Source of the DNA: Vannielia sp.
GTDB taxonomy: Bacteria > Pseudomonadota > Alphaproteobacteria > Rhodobacterales > Rhodobacteraceae
Length of the DNA stretch: 64,000 nt
Assembly: GCF_029212645.1 (NCBI RefSeq)
Contig: NZ_JARGND010000006.1
Location: 1 to 64,000 of the forward strand
Direction of reading: 5' to 3'
The translations under genes and the position numbers were made by a program. Positions 17,300 through 25,862 of the stretch are shown here, one piece after another. The notes below the pieces were generated by a model, which saw nothing but the letters and a program-made list of their open reading frames with translations, ran no database searches and was not told where the DNA came from. The stretch's first letter is position 1. Every line of letters starts with the position of its first letter.

Positions 17300-18174
17300 C
17301 GCGCCATCCCCATGCGTTTAAGGACCAGGCCCTGCGCCAGCCCTAGCAGCGTCACCAGAACGCCCGCAAGGATCGCGGCGGCAAACAGCGCCGCCCAGAT
17401 CGCCAGTGGCGTGCCAAACTGGTCGCCAATCAAAATCCGCGCGCCCAGCCCGCTGATGGCCCCGGTCGGCAACTCGCCCACGATGGTGCCCACCAACGCC
17501 GCCGCAATAGCAATCTTGAGCGAGGTGAACAGATAGGGCATCGAGGCGGGCAACCGCAGCTTGAAAAAGCTCGCCGCCACGCCGGCGTTATAGGTTTTCA
17601 GCAGGTCCAACTGCTCGGTTCCGGGCGAGTTCAGCCCTTTGACCATGCCAACCAGCACCGGGAAATAGCACAGGTAGGCCGAAATTATCGCCTTTGGCAC
17701 CGCGCGGCTCTCGATCCCCACCGCGTTTGACAGCACAATAATCATCGGCGCCAGCGCCACGATCGGGATCGTCTGGCTGACAATCGCCCAGGGCATCAGG
17801 CTCATCTCCATCACCCGGCTATAGGTGATTGCCACCGCCCCCAGAATCCCGATAAACACCCCCAGCGCAAAGCCCGTCAACGTAGAGCCAAGGGTGATCG
17901 CCCCATGGTAAATCAGCGACCTTTTGCTAAAGGCCTTCCCCCGCTGCACCATCGCCCCGGTAGATTTCCAAAGCTCCGAAACCACCTGATGCGGCGCCGG
18001 AAGCCGCGGGCGATCTTGCTGCATCGTGGCCTTGAAAAGCTCCCCGGTGGTTAGTGTCTGCTCCGCCCGCGCCGCTTGCTGAAGGGCCCAGGGCGTGTTC
18101 ATCCGCCAGGAGCCAAGATACCAGATCGCGGTGATGACCAGCAAAACGGTTATAACAGGGAAAGTTTTACGCAT
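17296..18174 (-). CDS. ABC transporter permease (SsuC/ThiX-like), second subunit
   Basis: The 292-residue protein has an N-terminal span (about 7-24), a periplasmic stretch of roughly 60 residues, and then a five-to-six-span permease core with the EAA-type loop LLKTYNAGVAASFFKLRLPASMPYLFTSLKI. It pairs with the downstream permease through overlapping codons. The 84-base gap before it, which separates it from the ATPase gene, holds the 11-bp-phased repeat array described separately, so expression of the membrane part may be controlled apart from hydA and the ATPase. Confidence 0.85.
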   Translation of the reverse strand: MRKTFPVITVLLVITAIWYLGSWRMNTPWALQQAARAEQTLTTGELFKATMQQDRPRLPAPHQVVSELWKSTGAMVQRGKAFSKRSLIYHGAITLGSTLTGFALGVFIGILGAVAITYSRVMEMSLMPWAIVSQTIPIVALAPMIIVLSNAVGIESRAVPKAIISAYLCYFPVLVGMVKGLNSPGTEQLDLLKTYNAGVAASFFKLRLPASMPYLFTSLKIAIAAALVGTIVGELPTGAISGLGARILIGDQFGTPLAIWAALFAAAILAGVLVTLLGLAQGLVLKRMGMAR

Positions 18175-18196
18175 TGGTTAATCGACCTATGCGCCA

Positions 18197-18240
18197 AACG
18201 CATGTGTATGGGTTGTGCATGGGATGTGCATCACTTGTGC
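18197..18240 (-). repeat. Four-unit 11-bp phased array, copy A
   Basis: Read on the minus strand, four units follow without a break: GCACAAGTGAT, GCACATCCCAT, GCACAACCCAT and ACACATGCGTT. A 5-bp inverted repeat (ATGCG-TTTGG-CGCAT, 18189-18203) overlaps the end. A second copy lies at 57702-57745 and matches at 37 of 44 positions by eye. The array fills the gap between the ATPase and permease genes of the pyrimidine transporter. The exact 11-bp phase suggests a multimeric DNA-binding protein lined up on one helix face. Confidence 0.75.
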
Positions 18241-18258
18241 CCTTTAACTATTTCGACC

Positions 18259-19065
18259 TTAGTCATCGTAGGAATGCCCCGCTCTCAGCCCTTCACGGAC
18301 CCGGTGCGCCACTTCAAGAAAGGCTTGCGAGTCTCTGATATCCAACGGCCTTTCCTTTGGGAGAGGGCTTTCTATCACATCCGTTATCCGACCGGGCCTT
18401 GGGCTCATCACAACAATTCTGGTTGAGAGATAGACCGCCTCTGGTATGGAATGGGTAACAAATCCAATGGTTTTCCCGGTGCGCGCCCAAAGCGCCAAAA
18501 GCTGCTCATTCAGGTGGTCACGAACGATCTCGTCAAGGGCGCCAAAGGGTTCATCCATAAGGAGAATTTCGGCATCAAAGGCCAGTGCGCGGGCAATCGA
18601 GGCCCGCTGCTGCATACCGCCTGAGAGCTGCCAGGGGTATTTTCCACCAAAGCCTTCAAGATCAACAAGTTGTAGCACGTTCTTCACGCGTTGCTCTTGC
18701 TCGTCGCGCGAAAAGCCCATGATTTCGAGCGGCAGCTTGATGTTTCCCGCAATCGTGCGCCACGGGTAAAGCCCCGCCGCCTGAAAAACATAGCCGTAAG
18801 CCCTTGATTTTCTGGCCTGTTCCGGCGTCATCCCGTTCACGGTCAGCGTCCCGCCGGCGGGGGTTTCGAGGGCGGCGATACAGCGTAAAAAAGTGGTTTT
18901 GCCACAGCCCGATGGTCCGATGAAGCTCACAAAATCGCCCCGCTGAATGTCCAGCGAAACCCCCTTGAGCGCATGCACCGGCCCATCTGTGGTCTCGAAA
19001 GTAAGATCAAGGTTTTCCGCCCTGATAACAGTATCTTCCGACGGGTTCCTAACGTTCTCGTTCAC
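18259..19065 (-). CDS. ABC transporter ATP-binding protein (SsuB/TauB-like)
   Basis: The 268-residue ATPase energises the NMT1-type importer. Walker A is GPSGCGKT (residues 50-57), followed by the signature LSGGMQQRASIARAL, Walker B ILLMDEPFGALDE and switch His in VTHSIPEAV. The pattern is that of the nitrate/taurine/sulfonate ATPase group. It starts with GTG immediately after the TGA of hydA, with no gap, so the two are translationally coupled. This physical link to dihydropyrimidinase supports a pyrimidine-related substrate. Confidence 0.87.
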   Translation of the reverse strand: MNENVRNPSEDTVIRAENLDLTFETTDGPVHALKGVSLDIQRGDFVSFIGPSGCGKTTFLRCIAALETPAGGTLTVNGMTPEQARKSRAYGYVFQAAGLYPWRTIAGNIKLPLEIMGFSRDEQEQRVKNVLQLVDLEGFGGKYPWQLSGGMQQRASIARALAFDAEILLMDEPFGALDEIVRDHLNEQLLALWARTGKTIGFVTHSIPEAVYLSTRIVVMSPRPGRITDVIESPLPKERPLDIRDSQAFLEVAHRVREGLRAGHSYDD

Positions 19066-20526
19066 TCAGATCCCCGCCGGAATATACATCGGATCGCGCT
19101 CGATCCGCTTTGGTGATGTCAGCTCTTTCCACTTGCTAAGGGCTTGATGCGCCGAAGGAAATGCCGGTCGCGGCACAAACCGACCCCGCCCAGGTTGGGG
19201 CTGAGAGTTCTGCCCCCAGGCCCAGATCACCTCGCCACGAGACAGGGTGAAACGGCTTTGCGCCTTCACGTCAAACCCTTCGAAGACGTTGTAATCCAAC
19301 ACAGAATGGTGGTTAGCCTGCGAAATCGTCTTGCTGATTTTCGGGTCCCAAACCACCACATCCGCATCGGCCCCCTCAACGATCGCGCCTTTCTTGGGAT
19401 AGATGTTCAGGATCTTGGCCACATTGGTCGAGGTTGCCGCGACAAACTCATTCGGCGTCAACCGCCCCGTCTCCACCCCTTCGGTCCAGAGCACCGCAAG
19501 CCGCTCTTCCAGCCCGTTGGAACCATTTGGAATCAGGCAGAAATTGTCGACGCCCAGGCGCTTTTGTTCGGTGCTGAAGGCTGCGTGATCTGTCGCCACA
19601 ACCTGCAAGCTGCCGCTCTGCAAACCGGCCCAAAGGCTTTGCTGGTGGTCCTTGTTTCGGAACGGCGGCGACATTACGCGGCGCGCAGCATGGTCCCAGT
19701 CTTTGTTGAAATACTCGGATTCATCCAATGTTAGGAATTGTATGAGAGGTTCACCATATACACGCATCCCCTTCTGCCGCGCCCGCCGGATCGCTTCATG
19801 GGACTGCTCACAGGAGACATGCACGATATACAGCGGCACACCCGCCGCATCGGCGATGGTGATGGCGCGATTTGCCGCCTCGCCCTCAAATTCGGGCGGG
19901 CGAGAATAGGCGTGGCCTTCGGGCCCGGTGATCCCCTCGGCGAGCATCTGCTCCTGCATGTCGGCCACCAAGTCGCCGTTCTCGGCGTGGACCATCGGCA
20001 AGGCCCCAAGTTCCTTGCAACGCTTGAAGGAGGCAAACATCTCGTCGTCCTCGACCATCAGAGAGCCCTTATAGGCCATGAAATGCTTGAATGAGTTCAC
20101 GCCCATCTCTACGGCGTCTTTCATCTCATTGAAAATCGTTTCGTTCCAACCGGTTATCGCCATATGATAACCGATATCGCAGCATATCTGCGGCGCTGAC
20201 TTGCGGTGCCACTCATTGATCGCATTCTTGATCGAGCCATCTTCGCCCGGCAAACAGAAGTCGATCAGCATCGTCGTGCCGCCCGCCGCCGCCGCCCATG
20301 TGCCCGATTCGAAGGTTTCCGCCGCAGTGGTGCCCATGAAGGGCATCTCAAGGTGCGTGTGGGGATCAATGCCGCCGGGGATCACATAGGCCCTCTCCGC
20401 ATCGATGTACTCATCCCCTTTCAAGTCTTCACCGATCTGCTTGATGATCTCGTCCTCGATCAGCACATCGGCTTTCCATGTGCGATCAGCGGTACAGACC
20501 ATACCACCTTTGATGACTTTGCTCAT
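19066..20526 (-). CDS. hydA: Dihydropyrimidinase
   Basis: The 486-residue amidohydrolase opens the ring of dihydrouracil or dihydrothymine to N-carbamoyl-beta-amino acid. The binuclear metal site is visible: His56 and His58 in DPHTH, carboxylated Lys153 in FMAYKGS, His180 in VHAENGD, His236 in YIVHVSCEQ, and Asp313 in ATDHAAFS. GVDNFCLIPNGSNGLEERL is the usual substrate loop region. The length is normal for bacterial dihydropyrimidinase. GGGGAG precedes the ATG by 7 bases. It performs step 2 of the reductive pathway, between PreTA and the amidohydrolase encoded next door. Confidence 0.92.
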   Translation of the reverse strand: MSKVIKGGMVCTADRTWKADVLIEDEIIKQIGEDLKGDEYIDAERAYVIPGGIDPHTHLEMPFMGTTAAETFESGTWAAAAGGTTMLIDFCLPGEDGSIKNAINEWHRKSAPQICCDIGYHMAITGWNETIFNEMKDAVEMGVNSFKHFMAYKGSLMVEDDEMFASFKRCKELGALPMVHAENGDLVADMQEQMLAEGITGPEGHAYSRPPEFEGEAANRAITIADAAGVPLYIVHVSCEQSHEAIRRARQKGMRVYGEPLIQFLTLDESEYFNKDWDHAARRVMSPPFRNKDHQQSLWAGLQSGSLQVVATDHAAFSTEQKRLGVDNFCLIPNGSNGLEERLAVLWTEGVETGRLTPNEFVAATSTNVAKILNIYPKKGAIVEGADADVVVWDPKISKTISQANHHSVLDYNVFEGFDVKAQSRFTLSRGEVIWAWGQNSQPQPGRGRFVPRPAFPSAHQALSKWKELTSPKRIERDPMYIPAGI

Positions 20527-20790
20527 TGGCTAACTCCCCGTGTCAATTGCAAGATTTACTCCCGCTGCGATATCATGGTCCTTCAACAGCAGCTTGATCC
20601 CGCGTGTTTTACTGTCCGTACAGATGGTGCCTGCATCCAAGCTACCGTCGATTTATTCTATTGCCAACACATCCTAACCCCCCTCGGCGTGGGGCTAAAG
20701 ATCATCACAAGACTGGCCCGTGCAGCCCACATCAACCATCAAAAAAGCGAACGTGCTCACCAATTCATCCCCTAGGTCAGGCGCGGTTTT
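20527..20790. other. Leader / intergenic region upstream of hydA
   Basis: No convincing gene is seen in these bases. The composition is less GC-rich than the flanking genes. It should hold the promoter of the hydA-transporter unit. I looked for a RutR-type TTGACCA-N2-TGGTCAA palindrome here and saw only poor matches, in contrast to the clear boxes at 22362 and 25863. Confidence 0.4.
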
Positions 20791-20987
20791 CTACGCAACT
20801 TCCGGCCCCTCAAAGTGGGCATGGTCAGCCATGCCGTGCACATAGATTAGAGCGTCGTCCTGGTTGATTGGAAAGCCGCACCTTCATTGGAGCCAGCACG
20901 CGTGGATCACGAGTGTTGAGGTAGGTCTCATCACGCCATCCGCCGAAGGGCCTGCCCCGCAGTTCGGCCGGAAAATCAATGACTTCC
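20791..20987 (-). pseudogene. Possible remnant of a gene C-terminus between hydA and the amidohydrolase gene
   Basis: Directly after the amidohydrolase stop, one minus-strand frame reads DFPAELRGRPFGGWRDETYL...DPRVLAPMKVRL. The next frame continues with INQDDALIYVHGMADHAHF...EVA before a stop at 20791-20793. Both pieces have protein-like composition, with a single frame change between them. No start codon or ribosome site is visible. I do not recognise the family. It could be a decayed gene once part of this operon, or chance open frames in GC-rich DNA. Confidence 0.3.
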
Positions 20988-22238
20988 TCACGCCTCGATC
21001 CCTGCGGTTTCGACCACCGCGTGGAACAGCACATCCGCGCCAGCGCTCGCCCATTCCTTGGAAATCTCCTCAGCCTCATTGTGCGAAAGCCCGTCCACGC
21101 AAGGGCACATCACCATCGCCGTTGGCGCAACATCGTTGATCCAGCAAGCATCGTGGCCGGCCCCTGATACGATATCCATGTGGCGATAGCCGAGCCGTTC
21201 AGCGGCCTTCCGAAGGGCCCCAACGCAGCCCTCGTCGAAGGTGGGCGGATCAAACTGGCCGACGATCTCGGCATCAAACTCCACTCCGATCTCGGCGCAG
21301 ATTCCGGGGGCCTTTTCCATCAATTCCGCGGCCATTCCCTCAAGCTTTTCAAGGTTGGGGGTGCGGAAATCGATGGTGAAAACAACCTTGCCGGGGATGA
21401 TATTGCGCGAGTTCGGGTAGACATCGATATGCCCAATCGCCCCCACCGCATTGGGCTGATTTTTCATAGCGATTTCATGCACCAGCTCGGTGATCAGCGC
21501 CAGACCGCGGCCTGCATTCTTGCGCATGTGCATCGGAGTGGAGCCGGTGTGGCTTTCCTTGCCGGTGACCGTGCATTCGATCCAGCGCAGCCCTTGGCCA
21601 TGGGTCACAACGCCAATATCACAGCCCTCGGCTTCAAGGATCGGGCCTTGCTCGATGTGCAGCTCAAAGAAGGCGTGCATCTTGCGATCCCCCACCTTTT
21701 CGGGGCCTTTCCAGCCGATCCGCTCCAGCTCATCGCCAAAGCGTTTCCCTCCGGCATCAACCCGGTCATAGGCCCAGTCACGCTCATGGATTCCGGCAAA
21801 CACGCCCGAGGAAAGCATCGCGGGGGCAAAGCGGGTGCCCTCTTCGTTGGTCCAGTTGGTCACAACGATCGGGTGCCTGGTTTTGATGTCCAAGTCATTG
21901 AGAGAACGGATAATTTCAAGCCCGCCAAGCACGCCAAGCACGCCATCATACTTGCCGCCAGTCGGCTGGGTATCAAGGTGGCTGCCCACGTAAACCGGCA
22001 GCGCGTCGGGGTCGGTGCCCTCACGGCGGGCAAACATATTGCCCATCTCGTCCACACCCATCGTCATCCCTGCGGCTTCACACCATTTCTGGAACAGGGC
22101 GCGGCCTTCGGCGTCTTCGTCGGTCAGGGTCTGGCGATTGTTGCCGCCTGCGATTCCGGGGCCGATCTTGGCCATCTCCATCAGGCTGTCCCACAGCCGA
22201 TCACCGTTGATCCTAAGGTTTTCTCCTGGGGCGGCCAT
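20988..22238 (-). CDS. hyuC: N-carbamoyl-beta-alanine amidohydrolase (Zn-dependent, M20 family)
   Basis: The 416-residue enzyme hydrolyses N-carbamoyl-beta-alanine (or the methyl analogue from thymine) to beta-amino acid, CO2 and ammonia, the last step of the reductive pathway. Metal-site residues are recognisable: His87 and Asp89 in GSHLDTQPTGGKYDG, Asp98, Glu132-Glu133 in TNEEGTRF, His194 in LHIEQGP, and a late His in LSHNEAEE. The conserved GAGHDA motif is present. I start at ATG 22238 with AAAAGGA upstream; an in-frame upstream extension to 22301 has no good site. A RutR-type box lies 124 bases upstream. Confidence 0.88.
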   Translation of the reverse strand: MAAPGENLRINGDRLWDSLMEMAKIGPGIAGGNNRQTLTDEDAEGRALFQKWCEAAGMTMGVDEMGNMFARREGTDPDALPVYVGSHLDTQPTGGKYDGVLGVLGGLEIIRSLNDLDIKTRHPIVVTNWTNEEGTRFAPAMLSSGVFAGIHERDWAYDRVDAGGKRFGDELERIGWKGPEKVGDRKMHAFFELHIEQGPILEAEGCDIGVVTHGQGLRWIECTVTGKESHTGSTPMHMRKNAGRGLALITELVHEIAMKNQPNAVGAIGHIDVYPNSRNIIPGKVVFTIDFRTPNLEKLEGMAAELMEKAPGICAEIGVEFDAEIVGQFDPPTFDEGCVGALRKAAERLGYRHMDIVSGAGHDACWINDVAPTAMVMCPCVDGLSHNEAEEISKEWASAGADVLFHAVVETAGIEA

Positions 22239-22361
22239 GGGCGTTCCTTTTGCGCTGGGGGCCACCCTGGGTGGCCGTCTTGCTATTGTGGGGGCCGCCA
22301 TCAGCTTTGGCGGGTCGCCCCGGAGTTTGGCAGCGGGTGCGCACCCGGCTGATATGGATGT

Positions 22362-22377
22362 TTGACCATATGGTCAG
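22362..22377. promoter_or_regulatory. RutR operator (TTGACCA-TA-TGGTCAG)
   Basis: The palindrome matches the E. coli RutR consensus TTGACCANNTGGTCAA at 13 of 14 defined positions. It lies in the 301-base divergent gap between hyuC (minus) and the RutR-family gene (plus), where one site can control both. RutR is released by uracil or thymine, so this fits induction of pyrimidine breakdown. I saw no other gene or element in the rest of the gap. Confidence 0.85.
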
Positions 22378-22539
22378 GATAACGCTACCACTCTCAGGAA
22401 GAGGGTCAAGAAAATGCGGGGCAACAGTCGGGTGCATGATTTGAAATTTGGGCACAGACCCCGGATAGCGGCTGGAATTTGGGCGGGATGAAAAGTTTCA
22501 CGAGTGCGCGGTAGAGCAGACCGCGAGGAAAGGTTGGGA

Positions 22540-23157
22540 ATGGAAGGAAAACCGCAAACGCGAATCCAGCACAAGAACACGGCGGCCATCCTTGATGCGG
22601 CGCTTGATGTGTTCTCAAGCCACGGGTTTCGCGGCGCGACGGTGGACCAGATCGCCAAGGCGGCCGGTCTCTCAAAACCCAATCTTCTTTACTACTTCTC
22701 CTCAAAGGAGGTGATCCACCGAACCCTCCTCGAAGGGCTGCTTGATACCTGGCTCGCGCCGCTGCATGCCCTTGATTCCCAAGCCGAAGATCCGCTGGAA
22801 GAGATCCTCGATTATGCCCGGCGCAAGCTGGAGATGAGCCGCGAGATGCCGCGCGAGAGCCGCCTTTTTGCTAATGAAATCCTGCAAGGGGCGCCCCGTC
22901 TGGAGGAGGTGCTGAGCGGCCATCTGAAACCCTTGGTGGATGAAAAGGCGCAGATCATTTCAGGCTGGGTTGCGGCGGGCAAGATCGCGCCGGTTCACCC
23001 CTATCACCTGATCTTTTCGATCTGGTCCCTCACCCAGCATTACGCCGATTTTGACATACAGGTGCGCACCGTCCTGCCCGAAAATGAAGCGGCTGACCCC
23101 TTCCCGGAGGCCAGCCACCATTTGGAAACCATACTGCGCAAAATGCTGGCGCCCTAG
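22540..23157 (+). CDS. rutR: TetR-family regulator RutR
   Basis: The 205-residue protein has an N-terminal TetR helix-turn-helix (about residues 12-58, DQIAKAAGLSKPNLLYYFSSKE) and the RutR-specific C-terminal domain (DTWLAPLHALD, YARRKLEMSREMPRESRLFANEILQGAP). RutR binds uracil or thymine and represses or reprograms pyrimidine genes. ATG 22540 has GAGGAAAGG upstream; a GTG at 22504 in the same frame is the alternative start. It is divergent from hyuC across a RutR box and convergent with preA, whose stop is only 3 bases away. Confidence 0.88.
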   Translation: MEGKPQTRIQHKNTAAILDAALDVFSSHGFRGATVDQIAKAAGLSKPNLLYYFSSKEVIHRTLLEGLLDTWLAPLHALDSQAEDPLEEILDYARRKLEMSREMPRESRLFANEILQGAPRLEEVLSGHLKPLVDEKAQIISGWVAAGKIAPVHPYHLIFSIWSLTQHYADFDIQVRTVLPENEAADPFPEASHHLETILRKMLAP

Positions 23158-23159
23158 GG

Positions 23160-24467
23160 TTACTCCGCCGCCGTCACGGCACCGGGGTTGTTGGGGTGGG
23201 TTGTCCAGTTGGCATAGTCCGCCTCCACCTTGCGGCCGGTGCGCGGGTCGGTCGTGCCCGGCTCCAGGCGCTCCATGGTGATGCACCCCTCCACCGGGCA
23301 CACGTTGACACACAGGTTGCAGGCCACGCATTCGGCGTCGATCACCTCAAACACCCGGTCTTCGCTCATCGAGATCGCCTGGTGCGATGTGTCCTCACAT
23401 GCGGCAAAACAGCGGCCACATTTGATGCAATCGTCCTGGCTGATCCGCGCCTTGGAGATGTAGTTGAGGTTGAGGTGCTGCCAATCGGTGACGTTGGGCA
23501 CGGCCATGCCGATAAAATCGGCAGTTGAGGTATAGCCCTTCTCGTCCATCCAGCTGGACAGGCCCGAGCACATCTCCTCCACTACCTTGAAGCCATAGGT
23601 CATCGCGGCGGTGCACACCTGCACATTGCCGCACCCCAGCGCCATGTATTCCGCCGCATCGCGCCACGTGGTCACGCCGCCGATCCCGCTGATCGGCAGC
23701 CCGTGGGTCGCCGGGTTGCGCGCAATTTCAGAAACCATCGACAGCGCAATCGGCTTTACCGCCGGGCCGCAATAGCCCCCGTGCGAGCCCTTGCCATCAA
23801 TGGTGGGTTCAGGGGCCATGCAATCCAGATCAACGGCGGTGATCGAGTTGATCGTGTTGATGAGCGACACCGCATCGGCGCCGCCCAGCTTGGCGGCTGT
23901 CGCCGGTTTGGTGATATCGGTGATGTTGGGGGTGAGCTTCACGATGACAGGTTTTGAGTAGTATTTCTTGCACCACTCAGCGACCATCTGAATGTACTCA
24001 GGCACCTGCCCCACCGCCGATCCCATGCCGCGCTCGCTCATCCCATGCGGGCAGCCAAAGTTCAGCTCGATGCCATCCGCGCCGGTTTCCTCCACCAACG
24101 GCAGGATCGCCTTCCAGCTCTCCTCATCGCAAGGCACCATGATTGAAACGATCACAGCTCGGTCGGGGTAATCGCGCTTCACGCGGGTGATCTCTTCGAG
24201 GTTGGTGTAAAGGTCACGGTCGGTGATCAGCTCGATGTTGTTGAGCCCCAGCAAGCGCCGGTCCGCCCCCCAGATCGCGCCGTAGCGGGGGCCGTTGACG
24301 TTAACAACAGGCGGCCCTTCCTCGCCCAGCGTTTTCCACACCACGCCGCCCCAGCCAGCCTCGAAGGCGCGGCGAACGTTGTATTCCTTGTCGGTCGGCG
24401 GCGCAGAGGCGAGCCAGAACGGGTTGGGGCTTTTGATGCCCAGAAAGTCGGTTGTGAGGTCGGCCAT
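23160..24467 (-). CDS. preA: NAD-dependent dihydropyrimidine dehydrogenase subunit PreA
   Basis: The 435-residue protein carries the FMN/pyrimidine-reducing barrel and two C-terminal [4Fe-4S] clusters. Visible motifs are FWLASAPPTDK at the N-terminus, the active-site cysteine region ELNFGCPHGMSERGMGSA, the GIGGVTTW phosphate loop, and the cluster motifs CIKCGRCFAAC and CVACNLCVNVCP. It reduces uracil and thymine to the 5,6-dihydro forms. It follows preT with a 3-base gap. The FAD and NAD part is supplied by PreT; in animals both are fused in DPYD. Confidence 0.93.
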   Translation of the reverse strand: MADLTTDFLGIKSPNPFWLASAPPTDKEYNVRRAFEAGWGGVVWKTLGEEGPPVVNVNGPRYGAIWGADRRLLGLNNIELITDRDLYTNLEEITRVKRDYPDRAVIVSIMVPCDEESWKAILPLVEETGADGIELNFGCPHGMSERGMGSAVGQVPEYIQMVAEWCKKYYSKPVIVKLTPNITDITKPATAAKLGGADAVSLINTINSITAVDLDCMAPEPTIDGKGSHGGYCGPAVKPIALSMVSEIARNPATHGLPISGIGGVTTWRDAAEYMALGCGNVQVCTAAMTYGFKVVEEMCSGLSSWMDEKGYTSTADFIGMAVPNVTDWQHLNLNYISKARISQDDCIKCGRCFAACEDTSHQAISMSEDRVFEVIDAECVACNLCVNVCPVEGCITMERLEPGTTDPRTGRKVEADYANWTTHPNNPGAVTAAE

Positions 24468-24470
24468 GGT

Positions 24471-25805
24471 TCAGCCCTCCATCAACGTGCTGTGAATGTC
24501 TTCTGCGGCGTCGCGGCCCTCGGCCACGGCCACCACGGTGAGGTCTTCACCCGGCGTGCAATCCCCCCCGGCCCATACCCCCTTGAGAGAGGTGCGCCCC
24601 GGTCCGCTGACGGCAATCTTGCGCCCGTCAAGCTCCAGCCCATCGGGCACCCCATCAAGGCGCTGGCCTATGGCCATGAAAACCTGATCGGCCTTTAGGG
24701 TGATGGTTTCACCGGTGGTCGCCAGCCCGCTCGGCCCGCTTTTTGTGCGCTCAAAGGTGATGTCGGTTACCCCGGCGTCGCCATTCACCGCAGAGGGCGC
24801 CGCATTGGTGACGACGCGCACGCCCTGTTGGGCGGCATAATCAACCTCGTAATCCGAAGCGCCCATCGCCGCGCGGTCCCGGCGATAAACCATCGAAACA
24901 GTCTCCGCGCCGAGTTTGCGGGCCTGCACCGCCGCATCAACCGCCGTCATCCCGCCGCCCACAACAACCACATCACGGCCAACGGGAAGGGCCGCAAGAT
25001 CATCGCTCTGGCGCAGGCGATCAATGAAATCCACGGCGTCATCGCAATTATCAAGGGTTTCACCGGGAAGGCCGGGACGGTTGACGCCCGCAAGGCCAAT
25101 GCCAAGGAAAACCGCATCATAACCGTCCTGCAACTCTGCCAGCGTGATGGTTTCGCCAAGCTTGTGGCCGGTCTTGAGGGTGATGCCGCCGATTCCCATC
25201 AGCCAATCCACCTCACGGGCCGCAAAATTTTCCACCGATTTGTAAGCGGCGATGCCATATTCATTGAGGCCACCGGGCTTTTTGCGCGCCTCATATAGCG
25301 TCACCTCATGGCCTTTCATGGCCAGCCGGTGCGCACAGGCAAGCCCCGCCGGCCCCGCACCAACCACCGCAATCCGCTTTCCGGTGGGTTCGGCGCGGCT
25401 GAAGGGGTGCGTATTGCCCGCCATGACCCTATCGGTGCCATAGCGCTGAAGGCGGCCAATCTCGACAGGCTCACCCTCGGCCGCGTTGCGCACGCAGGCC
25501 TCTTCGCAAAGCGTTTCGGTGGGGCAGACGCGGGCGCACATACCGCCCAGAATATTCTGGCCCAGAATCGTTTGGCCCGCATCCGCTGGCTTTCCGCCCT
25601 GAATCTGCCGGATGAAAAGCGGGATATCAATCGCCGTGGGGCAGGCCGTGATACAGGGGGCATCGTGGCAAAAGTAGCAGCGATCAGCCGCGACAGATGC
25701 TTCATGGTCGCCGAGCGGCGCATGCATATCGGTGAAGTTCGCGGCGATCTCCTCGCCCGTCAGTCGGGCGGGCTTCACCCCGTCGGCATAGTGATTTACG
25801 GTCAT
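24471..25805 (-). CDS. preT: NAD-dependent dihydropyrimidine dehydrogenase subunit PreT
   Basis: The 444-residue FAD/NAD(P) oxidoreductase passes electrons from NADH to PreA. Its N-terminal Fer4_20-type region has a cysteine series (CYFCHDAPCITACP, CARVCPTETLCEEAC) that binds clusters. Two Rossmann motifs follow, VVGAGPAGLACAHRLA for FAD and VVVGGGMTAVDAAVQARKLG for NAD. The late GGDCTPGEDLTVVAVAEG motif is family-typical. I start at ATG 25805, preceded by AAAGGA; an upstream in-frame start at 25859 would add 18 residues without support. It is the first gene of the preT-preA unit, with a RutR-like box in its leader. Confidence 0.92.
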   Translation of the reverse strand: MTVNHYADGVKPARLTGEEIAANFTDMHAPLGDHEASVAADRCYFCHDAPCITACPTAIDIPLFIRQIQGGKPADAGQTILGQNILGGMCARVCPTETLCEEACVRNAAEGEPVEIGRLQRYGTDRVMAGNTHPFSRAEPTGKRIAVVGAGPAGLACAHRLAMKGHEVTLYEARKKPGGLNEYGIAAYKSVENFAAREVDWLMGIGGITLKTGHKLGETITLAELQDGYDAVFLGIGLAGVNRPGLPGETLDNCDDAVDFIDRLRQSDDLAALPVGRDVVVVGGGMTAVDAAVQARKLGAETVSMVYRRDRAAMGASDYEVDYAAQQGVRVVTNAAPSAVNGDAGVTDITFERTKSGPSGLATTGETITLKADQVFMAIGQRLDGVPDGLELDGRKIAVSGPGRTSLKGVWAGGDCTPGEDLTVVAVAEGRDAAEDIHSTLMEG

Positions 25806-25862
25806 CGTGGCGTCCTTTGCTGCAATGATCGGTGTGCAGGAACGCTGGCACAGGGTCAATTT

